Positions 57,675 through 64,000 of a stretch of 64,000 nucleotides of DNA are shown here, piece by piece. A model generated the notes under the pieces. That model saw only the letters and a list, made by a program, of their open reading frames with translations. It was not told the origin of the DNA and made no database searches. The position numbers and the translations under genes are program-made. This DNA is from Paenibacillus sonchi (lineage in GTDB: Bacteria; Bacillota; Bacilli; Paenibacillales; Paenibacillaceae). The stretch spans positions 3,472,001 through 3,536,000 of the forward strand of contig NZ_CP068595.1 of the NCBI RefSeq assembly GCF_016772475.1, in the 5' to 3' direction. The stretch's first letter is position 1; the number at the start of each line of letters is the position of its first letter.

Positions 57675-58823
57675 CTACAGGCTTTTGAAATGCTGCTGCT
57701 TCCATTCCTCATACCAGGTCTTAATGTTATCAGGCATATCTACACCTAGCTCACGCTTCAGAAGGTCTGCCAGGTATTGATACTGCTCCTCGATTGCCGA
57801 ACGTTCCCCGATGCTGTCATATACCTTCATAAGCCCCAAGTGTCCTTGCTCAAAATAAGGCTGAAGCTGAACCACCCGCTGATACACCGTTACCGCTTCG
57901 GGAATCCTTCCCCCGGCAGTGAAAAATTCAGCCATTCCCATCGCATGATGCAGCCAAATCGTCCGAAGACGCTGCCGCTCACTCTCAGCCCATAAATAAT
58001 CGTAGTCGTTCAGATAGTCACCCGAGTAGAAATAGAACAGGCGCTGATGCTTTTCGCAGTTTTCAGCGTTTATTGGGCCCAGAGTAAGAATGCCCTTTTC
58101 CCATTCATAGCTGTCGATCAGCATGGAGCCTGTCTCCATGGTATAACCTTCCCCGCCGCTGGCGCTGCCGATTTGCAGCCCGATATCAGCCTGCTTCAAA
58201 CTTTGGCGGATCTGATAAATGGTGGTGTAGAGGTGAGTTGAAGCCCGCTTCAGATTGAAATCCGGCCACAGCAGCTCGATAAGACTGTCCTTGCTGACAA
58301 AGCGGTTGCGGTTATGGAACAGGTAAGCAAATAATTCCTGTGCTTTGGAAGTGCGCCAGCGGATGGCAGGGAGCGGCTGGCCGGCACGCTCAAAGCGCAA
58401 AGACTGAAAACTGCGGATCATGATCTCATGTTCAGGCTTTTTTACAGCTCCTTCTTCCCTGCCGAATCGTTCTTTCAGCCGCTGGATGGTCTTAAGCAGG
58501 CGGTCACGCCGGACAGGCTTCAGCACATAATCCAGGGCATACAGCTCAAAAGCCTCTACGGCATAGCTGTTATAAGCGGTCACAAACACAATGCTGGTGC
58601 CCGGACACAGGCTTTGCACGGCTTCCGCAACCTGCACACCATTCATTTCAGGCATATCTATATCCAGGAAAATAACGTCTGGCTGAAGCTGGGAAGCTGC
58701 GCTGACTGCTTCGACCGGGTTCGTGTAAGAGCCCATGATATTTACCGTTGTTAATTCTTCCAGCATCAGCTTTAATTTCATAAGGGCAAGCCGCTCATCA
58801 TCCACCAGCAAAGCTTGTATCAT
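57675..58823 (-). CDS. Response regulator with BTAD transcriptional activation domain
   Basis: A 382-residue regulator. Residues 1-120 are a receiver domain (LLVDDERLALMKLKLMLEEL, phospho-Asp in FLDIDMPEM, Thr in FVTAYNS, Lys in LKPVRR). Residues 140-240 are an OmpR-like winged helix (RTSKAQELFAYLFHNRNRFV), and residues 250-380 are a bacterial transcriptional-activation BTAD domain of TPR-like helices (AVTVYQRVVQLQPYFEQGHL). No sensor kinase is adjacent, so it is an orphan. It may control the neighbouring adhesin; that is inferred from position. Confidence 0.87.
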   Translation of the reverse strand: MIQALLVDDERLALMKLKLMLEELTTVNIMGSYTNPVEAVSAASQLQPDVIFLDIDMPEMNGVQVAEAVQSLCPGTSIVFVTAYNSYAVEAFELYALDYVLKPVRRDRLLKTIQRLKERFGREEGAVKKPEHEIMIRSFQSLRFERAGQPLPAIRWRTSKAQELFAYLFHNRNRFVSKDSLIELLWPDFNLKRASTHLYTTIYQIRQSLKQADIGLQIGSASGGEGYTMETGSMLIDSYEWEKGILTLGPINAENCEKHQRLFYFYSGDYLNDYDYLWAESERQRLRTIWLHHAMGMAEFFTAGGRIPEAVTVYQRVVQLQPYFEQGHLGLMKVYDSIGERSAIEEQYQYLADLLKRELGVDMPDNIKTWYEEWKQQHFKSL

Positions 58824-59077
58824 TCCGATCTCACCACTTCTTTTTGGATTATCATGCTGCAGACAAACCGCTTGGAGGAAGGCTGAACATCCGGGTACAA
58901 TAAGACTGTTGGAATCGCGAAACGGATATACGGTTTGTTAGTTATGTATTTTCGACAGGAAGACAGTTTTTCCTTCAAATGGGGGAGCTTCGGCCGCCCC
59001 AAAAAATAGTTGAAATCTTTGCAGGGGAAAAGAGAAGTCCTGCGTCTAATATTATGTAGCTGAAGGAGGGGAGAATA

Positions 59078-59620
59078 CTGGAAGAGGCAGAATGGATTTC
59101 AGCCGTGCTGGGCGGGCAGCATCAGGCCTTCGGGCATTTGGTGGAACGTTATCAAGGCATGGTATATCGGGTATGCATCAAGATTACAGGTGAGGCTGAA
59201 TCGGCCAAGGATATGGCCCAGGAGGTCTTCATCAAAGCCTATAAGGCGCTCCCTTCCTTCAGAGGGCAATCTTCATTCTCCACATGGCTGTACCGGATTG
59301 CATACCGGACCTGTCTGGACTGGAAACGGGCCAATGACAGGGAATGGCGGCACCGCAGTACGGCGGATTATACAGAGAATGACTGGGTGACGTCGCAGAC
59401 GCCAGAGCATGTGCTGCTCCGCAAGGAAGCTTCGGAAGAGCTGGGCGAGAATCTGAATCATCTCACGGAACCGTACCGGTCGGTCGTGCAGATGTATTAT
59501 TTTCAGCGACACTCTTATCAGGAGATTGCCGAGCAGAAAGGCATTTCAGTCAAAACGGTAGAGTCGCAACTGTACAGGGCCAGACAGATGATGCGTAAAA
59601 ACGGGGAGGAATGGCGATGA
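59078..59620 (+). CDS. ECF sigma factor
   Basis: A protein of about 180 residues of SigW type. Region 2 contains DMAQEVFIKAYKALPSFRGQ and SSFSTWLYRIAYRTCLDWKR; region 4 contains RSVVQMYYFQRHSYQEIAEQ and KTVESQLYRARQMM. The start is probably the rare CTG at 59078 (EEAEWISAVLGG), seven bases after AAGGAGGGG; no ATG, GTG or TTG is available at a suitable place except GTG 59105, which loses part of region 1/2. It overlaps the anti-sigma gene. Confidence 0.87.
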   Translation: MEEAEWISAVLGGQHQAFGHLVERYQGMVYRVCIKITGEAESAKDMAQEVFIKAYKALPSFRGQSSFSTWLYRIAYRTCLDWKRANDREWRHRSTADYTENDWVTSQTPEHVLLRKEASEELGENLNHLTEPYRSVVQMYYFQRHSYQEIAEQKGISVKTVESQLYRARQMMRKNGEEWR

Positions 59621-60072
59621 ATTGTGCAACAGTAAAAGAATGGATGCCGCATTATATCGATGGCTTGCTGTCTCCCGAAGCGGAGCTGAGAATCCGTCTG
59701 CACATCGAGTCTTGTCCCGATTGCGCCCGGTGGCTGGAGGAAGCGAAGGAAATGTCTTCCTTGTGGAATGACATGGAGAGCGGACAAGAGCCATTGGAAC
59801 ATCTGGATATTCCGGATATCACTGCCGATGTAATGTCCCAAATTGAACAGCTGGAGACAGGACGCCGGGAACGGGCGGTCAGAACAACTATGGCAAGACC
59901 CCGCACAGCCTCCAGAACCTCATGGCTGCACTATGGAGTCGCGGTCGGCCTGACTTTCCTGCTGCTGCAGCTGGGTGTGTTCAAAGATATGGCTTACGGC
60001 ATTACTGAGATTAACGGGCATATGTCCACATCGGTCAGCGCTTGGCTTAACCCTGACGGTGTAAATAAATAA
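59617..60072 (+). CDS. Anti-sigma factor with zinc-finger (zf-HC2)
   Basis: About 151 residues. The N-terminal HxxxCxxC zinc motif (IRLHIESCPDCARWLEE, with an upstream Cys), a linker and a predicted transmembrane helix (LHYGVAVGLTFLLLQLGVF) fit a membrane-bound ZAS anti-sigma factor. Its ATG overlaps the sigma stop by four bases, giving translational coupling. It probably holds the ECF sigma inactive until a cell-envelope signal triggers its degradation. Confidence 0.88.
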   Translation: MNCATVKEWMPHYIDGLLSPEAELRIRLHIESCPDCARWLEEAKEMSSLWNDMESGQEPLEHLDIPDITADVMSQIEQLETGRRERAVRTTMARPRTASRTSWLHYGVAVGLTFLLLQLGVFKDMAYGITEINGHMSTSVSAWLNPDGVNK

Positions 60073-60107
60073 ATCGATCAATTCAGCAACTTCAAGGAGG
60101 ATATTAT

Positions 60108-60605
60108 ATGATTAAAAAAAGACGTTGGCTCACCTTTCTTCTGGCGATTGTACCGGGGCTCGGACATCTGTATTTAGGCTTCAAAAAATTAGGGCTTGAG
60201 TATATGATTGGAGCATCCTTATGTATTATCTTTATCCCCTCGATGCCAATGGTCTTCCCGTTCGCTCTGGCTGCGCTGTGGTTCTATCAGTTATTTGATG
60301 CCCTTCAAAAAGCAGCCTGGATGAAAATATCCGCCGAAGAGCATGAACGCATGATGTTCCATCAGGACGCCTACGGGATGCCCTGGGGTATGGGGATGCC
60401 TGCCAGTCCGGCTTATCCGAACGATGATGTGAATCCGGTCTGGATCGGTTTCGGCTGTGTAGGTGCGGGTATTCTGCTGCTGATCGTCACCACCTTCCCG
60501 GGGCTCTGGGATTTGCTTACCGAAATGAATATCGGATCCATCCTGTTGTCCCTGGGCCTGATCGGCTACGGGCTGAGAATGCTGAAGAAAAATCCAAAAG
60601 TATAG
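60108..60605 (+). CDS. Multi-pass membrane protein of the ECF module
   Basis: A 165-residue protein with four predicted transmembrane helices and a cytoplasmic basic start (MIKKRRWLTFLLAIVPGLGH). The amphipathic Met-rich loop (MPWGMGMPASPAYP) is unusual. The family is unknown, but the gene is co-linear with the anti-sigma and DUF4097 genes, suggesting an envelope-stress role. AAGGAGG precedes the ATG. Confidence 0.72.
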   Translation: MIKKRRWLTFLLAIVPGLGHLYLGFKKLGLEYMIGASLCIIFIPSMPMVFPFALAALWFYQLFDALQKAAWMKISAEEHERMMFHQDAYGMPWGMGMPASPAYPNDDVNPVWIGFGCVGAGILLLIVTTFPGLWDLLTEMNIGSILLSLGLIGYGLRMLKKNPKV

Positions 60606-60617
60606 AGAAGTGGGGAA

Positions 60618-61712
60618 ATGACAATGGCGAGATGGAAGATCGGCAGTTTTACCGCAGCCTTGGGCTGCATCATTTTGGGGGTTATCATCGCACTAGCCCA
60701 ATTTGATGTGATTACTTACCAGGCGCTGGGATATCTCTGGCCTGCACTGCTTATATTGTTCGGGCTGGAGACATTGCTGCGGATATTCATCAAATCCGAT
60801 GCCAAAACCCGTATAAGCGGCTGGGCTGTTGTTCTCATTGTGATATTGGTTGCTGCCAGCGGGGCACAAAAAGTGCTGGTTGACGGCTCGCTCAGCGGAA
60901 TCTTTGGCAATACCCAGCTCGTGCCGGTGAATGGAACGGCCGAGGTGCAGCCAGGGATTAAAAATGTGAAGATCGAGCTGCCACACGGCAAGATTAAGCT
61001 TAATGGAGTGGAAGGCAGCAAGCTTGATTATGAAGGAAAGCTGGAATTGCCAGGAGACTCGGAACAAGAGGCCTCCAGCGCATTGGCGCAGAAGTGGACC
61101 GTTATTGCCGAAGGAGACACCTTGACGATGAAGCTGGAGGGAAATTCCGGCTGGCTGTCCAATATTCATATCGGGTTCAATTTCAAAGATCCCTATTTAA
61201 ATGTCAGCCTTCCCAGCAATCTTGCAGTAGAAGTCGAAACCAGTGACGGATCGATTGAAGCCGGCAATCTGCAGTCCGGTATTGAAGCGGATACGAGCAA
61301 CGGCAGACTGGACATTCATGATGTAGCCGGAGGTGTGGATGCGCATACGAGCAATGGAACAATAACCGCACAGAATGTGAAGGGTGAAGTGAAGCTGGTC
61401 AGCTCCAACGGTGCGATGAGTCTGGGCAATATCGATGGTTCGCTGTATGCCAAGAGCAGCAACGGCAAGATTACGATTAACTCGGGGATCACCGGCGAAT
61501 GGAAATGCTCCTCCAGCAACGGCAAGATCATAGCTGGCGTGCCGGCTGCTACGGATGCGACGATCACCGCTGATACCAGCAACGGCTCGCTGAAGGGCAA
61601 TGTCAGCTGGGACGGAAGCGACGGTCATGGAACCGCCGTACTTGGCAGCGGAACCCACAAAGTTTCTTTGTCGACCAGCAATGGGTCAGTAACGGTAGAT
61701 ACGGCAGAATAG
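60618..61712 (+). CDS. LiaF-TM/DUF4097-type envelope protein
   Basis: A 364-residue protein: two or three N-terminal transmembrane helices with a LiaF-like DUF5668 pattern (LGYLWPALLILFGLETLLRI), then a long beta-solenoid of DUF4097 repeats (repeated S-N-G-x-I pattern: TSNGRLDIH, TSNGTITAQ, SSNGKITIN and similar). DUF4097 proteins sit at or outside the membrane and are linked to LiaRS-like envelope-stress responses. It probably senses or answers the stress relayed by the ECF module. Confidence 0.82.
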   Translation: MTMARWKIGSFTAALGCIILGVIIALAQFDVITYQALGYLWPALLILFGLETLLRIFIKSDAKTRISGWAVVLIVILVAASGAQKVLVDGSLSGIFGNTQLVPVNGTAEVQPGIKNVKIELPHGKIKLNGVEGSKLDYEGKLELPGDSEQEASSALAQKWTVIAEGDTLTMKLEGNSGWLSNIHIGFNFKDPYLNVSLPSNLAVEVETSDGSIEAGNLQSGIEADTSNGRLDIHDVAGGVDAHTSNGTITAQNVKGEVKLVSSNGAMSLGNIDGSLYAKSSNGKITINSGITGEWKCSSSNGKIIAGVPAATDATITADTSNGSLKGNVSWDGSDGHGTAVLGSGTHKVSLSTSNGSVTVDTAE

Positions 61713-61741
61713 CGGTTGATACAAGATCCCTTTCTGATAGA

Positions 61742-61789
61742 AAAAGCTGTTGTACCTGGCATAAGACCGCCTTGTACAACAGCTTTTTT
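61742..61789. terminator. Terminator of the ECF module
   Basis: A 14-bp perfect stem (AAAAGCTGTTGTAC and GTACAACAGCTTTT) with a T run on the plus strand, lying between convergent genes. Confidence 0.88.
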
Positions 61790-61802
61790 GATAGCGCTGA
61801 TC

Positions 61803-62783
61803 CTACCAGGCGTACGCCTGCGGAGCTGCGCCGCCCGGACCAGGGAAAATCTCATCCAGACGCTTCAGTACGGACTCATCCAGAAGGACCTCCAGGCTGC
61901 GCAGGGCGCTTTCGAACTGCTCCAGCGTGCGTGGGCCGATGATCGGAGCAGTGACCGCGGGGTTCGCCAGCAGCCAGGCGAGAGCGATATTATCCTGCGG
62001 TTCGCCAAGCTCAAGGCTAAGTTCGGCAAAAGCCTCAAGCTGGCTCTTGTACTGTTCTACCCGCTCCGCATTTCCGCCGCTGCGGCTGCCCTCTATTTTC
62101 TTGAGTGCATTGCGGCCAAGCAAGCCCCCGTCGAGCGGACTCCAGGGAATGACCCCCAAGCCGAGGCTCCGGGACGCCGGCAGAACTTCCAGCTCCGGCA
62201 GACGGCAGGTGAGGCTGTATTTATGCTGTTCGGAGACAAGCCCCAGGAATCCGCGGGCCTTGGCTTCCTGCTGGGCCACAGCGATATCCCAGCCGGCGAA
62301 GTTGCTGGAGCCGGCATAGCCGATTTTCCCCTGGCTCACAGCGAGCTCAAAGGCGCTCCACAGCTCGTCCCAGGAGACGCTGCGGTCTACATGGTGCATT
62401 TGGTACAGCTCGATGTGATCCGTCTGCAGACGCAACAGCGAGCCTTCCAGATGCCGCCGGATAATATAGGAGGAGAGACCGTGTTCATCATTGGGACCGT
62501 CAAGCTTGTCGCTCATGGCCCCGTAGACCTTGGTGGCGAGCACAACCTTTTCCCGCCGTCCGCCGCCCTGCTTGAACCAGCGGCCGATAATCGTTTCCGT
62601 GAGTCCGGAGTTTTCTCCCCAGCCGTACACATTCGCGGTATCAAAAAAGTTGATTCCGGCATCAAGCGCAGCGTCCATAATGCGGAAGGCTTCCTTTTCG
62701 TCTGTAATCGGACCGAAATTCATCGTCCCCAGACAAAGACGGCTGACCTTCATACCGGATTTGCCAAGCTTTGCGTATTGCAC
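61803..62783 (-). CDS. Aldo/keto reductase
   Basis: About 326 residues of the AKR superfamily. It has the NADPH barrel start (YAKLGKSGMKVSRLCLGTMN), Asp/Tyr catalytic residues (FFDTANVYGWGENSGLTETI), Lys (VLATKVYG), His (YQMHHVDR) and the C-terminal PIIGPRTLEQFESAL. The family reduces aldehydes and ketones; the natural substrate is unknown. The GTG at 62783 is the preferred start, with GAGGAG upstream. It converges on the ECF terminator. Confidence 0.88.
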   Translation of the reverse strand: MQYAKLGKSGMKVSRLCLGTMNFGPITDEKEAFRIMDAALDAGINFFDTANVYGWGENSGLTETIIGRWFKQGGGRREKVVLATKVYGAMSDKLDGPNDEHGLSSYIIRRHLEGSLLRLQTDHIELYQMHHVDRSVSWDELWSAFELAVSQGKIGYAGSSNFAGWDIAVAQQEAKARGFLGLVSEQHKYSLTCRLPELEVLPASRSLGLGVIPWSPLDGGLLGRNALKKIEGSRSGGNAERVEQYKSQLEAFAELSLELGEPQDNIALAWLLANPAVTAPIIGPRTLEQFESALRSLEVLLDESVLKRLDEIFPGPGGAAPQAYAW

Positions 62784-62877
62784 TCCACAACATCTCCTCT
62801 TCATGTAATGGCCAAGCCGCTTTTCTATAAGTACAAATTAATTGTAATCTTCTTAAGTAACGAGAGCAAATTCAGTT

Positions 62878-62892
62878 ATAGGCTTAACCTAT
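62878..62892. promoter_or_regulatory. Inverted repeat upstream of leuB
   Basis: ATAGG-CTTAA-CCTAT is a perfect inverted repeat, followed by CTAT-N7-ATAG. The T-N11-A layout fits a LysR-type site. A TATGAT hexamer near 62934 may be the -10, so leuB has its own control. Confidence 0.45.
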
Positions 62893-62997
62893 CACTTTCA
62901 TAGAATCTATATCTTTGTCCTTTGGCCGTGGTTATGATACAACAATATACAGAAGAACTATGTCTGCGAGCAGCAGATAATCAGAGGAGTGACGGTA

Positions 62998-64000
62998 ATG
63001 AGCGAGGTCAAAAAAATCGCCGTAATCGCCGGGGACGGTATCGGACCTGAAGTTGTGGCTGAAGCGTTGAAAGTATTGAAAAAAACGGAGGAACTGTTCG
63101 GTTATGCTTTTGAAACCGAGCAGGCGCTGTTTGGCGGTATTGCCATTGATGAACGGGGAACGCCGCTTCCGGAGGATACGCTGGAAATCTGCCGCAGCGC
63201 CGATGCTGTGCTGCTGGGTGCGGTCGGCGGGCCGAAATGGGACAACAACCCCAAGGAGCTGCGTCCGGAAACCGGGCTGCTGGGCATTCGCAAAGCGCTG
63301 GGACTGTTCTCGAACCTTCGCCCGGCCGTTGTTTTTGACTGTCTGAAGGATGCGTCGACGCTGAAGCCGGAAGTGCTGGAAGGCACAGATCTCATGGTGG
63401 TGCGCGAACTGACAGGCGGCATTTATTTCGGTGACAAGCTGCGCCGTCAAGGCGAATTCGGTGAAGAAGCCGTTGATACATGTGTGTATAATGTAACGGA
63501 AGTAGAGCGCATTGTGCGCCAAGCCTTTGAAATTGCCGGCAAACGCCGCAATAAGCTTGCGAGTGTCGACAAAGCGAATGTTCTGGAAACCTCCCGTCTC
63601 TGGCGTGAAGTTGTGAACAGAATTGCTCCGGAATATCCGCAGGTAGAGCTGGAGCATGTACTTGTAGACAACTGCGCTATGCAGCTGCTCCGCCGTCCGT
63701 CGAGCTTCGATGTTATTGTGACGGAGAATATGTTCGGAGATATCCTGAGTGATGAAGCTGCAATGCTGACGGGATCGATCGGCATGCTGGCTTCGGCATC
63801 GCTCGGCGAAGGCAGCTACGGCCTCTATGAGCCGGTCCACGGCTCTGCGCCTGATATTGCCGGACAGGGACTGGCTAATCCAATCGCCACCATTCTGTCG
63901 CTCGCTCTCATGTTCCGCTTGACCTTCGGTTATGAGGCGGCTGCGGCTGCTATAGAGGCTGCCGTGGCTGAGGTGCTGGATGCGGGACACCGCACAAGCG
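62998..64000 (+). CDS. leuB: 3-isopropylmalate dehydrogenase (partial at window end)
   Basis: The frame runs off the window after about 334 codons. It starts [20 protein letters not shown], then the family signature with metal-binding Asp residues ([20 protein letters not shown]) and the C-terminal [20 protein letters not shown]. It converts 3-isopropylmalate to 2-oxo-isocaproate with NAD+. AGAGGAGTGACGG precedes the ATG. It is separated from leuA by about 9.5 kb of unrelated genes. Confidence 0.96.
   Translation, partial: MSEVKKIAVIAGDGIGPEVVAEALKVLKKTEELFGYAFETEQALFGGIAIDERGTPLPEDTLEICRSADAVLLGAVGGPKWDNNPKELRPETGLLGIRKALGLFSNLRPAVVFDCLKDASTLKPEVLEGTDLMVVRELTGGIYFGDKLRRQGEFGEEAVDTCVYNVTEVERIVRQAFEIAGKRRNKLASVDKANVLETSRLWREVVNRIAPEYPQVELEHVLVDNCAMQLLRRPSSFDVIVTENMFGDILSDEAAMLTGSIGMLASASLGEGSYGLYEPVHGSAPDIAGQGLANPIATILSLALMFRLTFGYEAAAAAIEAAVAEVLDAGHRTS

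Overview
The window reads as a chromosomal segment of a moderately GC-rich, spore-forming Gram-positive bacterium, most likely a Paenibacillus or close relative. The evidence is strong AGGAGG-type ribosome binding sites, a GerA/GerB/GerC germinant-receptor operon, a Leu-type T-box in front of ilvB, an L20 leader in front of infC-rpmI-rplT, and Bacillus-like pairs (ytqA-ytqB, a TetR gene with yhgE, nupNOPQ). I see no CRISPR array, prophage, intact insertion sequence, rRNA or canonical tRNA gene.

Layout. 1-9 kb: a truncated SDR gene, a GNAT acetyltransferase, an HxlR regulator, yqkE, an RtcB ligase gene paired with a frameshifted AAA ATPase behind a leader that contains a terminator, a hexanucleotide minisatellite, a decayed ECF sigma gene, a phosphodiesterase, a second acetyltransferase, a HAD phosphatase and apbE. 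9.8-16 kb: TetR regulator plus YhgE-type membrane protein, a non-coding stretch with a homopurine tract and dispersed repeats, and two glycosyltransferases (one frameshifted). 16-21.6 kb: DsbA/FrnE-like oxidoreductase, oleate hydratase with its TetR neighbour, two unknown proteins and a pseudouridine synthase. 21.7-25.9 kb: gerABC operon on the minus strand, with gerA frameshifted. 26-30.3 kb: recQ, a B12-binding radical SAM gene and an acetyltransferase. 30.3-30.5 kb: a compact type I toxin-antitoxin locus missed by ordinary ORF calling. 30.6-38 kb: lysophospholipase, manA, ytqB, ytqA, a small protein, trmB, a diglycosyl-lipid-type glycosyltransferase and a PAP2 phosphatase. 38-41 kb: membrane glycosyltransferase and infC-rpmI-rplT. 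41-47.8 kb: thioesterase, nucleoside ABC transporter nupNOPQ, an Sm-like protein with a Gly/Tyr/Pro tail, and an acetyltransferase. 47.9-53.5 kb: T-box, ilvB, ilvH, ilvC, leuA. 53.7-62.8 kb: a block inserted between leuA and leuB, with an LPxTG adhesin, an orphan BTAD response regulator, an ECF sigma/anti-sigma/membrane-protein module and an aldo/keto reductase. 63 kb to the end: leuB, cut by the window edge.

The most interesting signals are mainly RNA-level: the rtcB leader with a perfect 14-bp terminator, the unannotated holin-like type I toxin with its antisense RNA, and a structured ilvH-ilvC intergenic region that shares an exact 16-mer with that antisense RNA. Separately, at least four genes are each broken by the apparent loss of one base in a short homopolymer. 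That pattern looks more like sequencing or assembly error than biology and should be settled before any of these genes is called a pseudogene.
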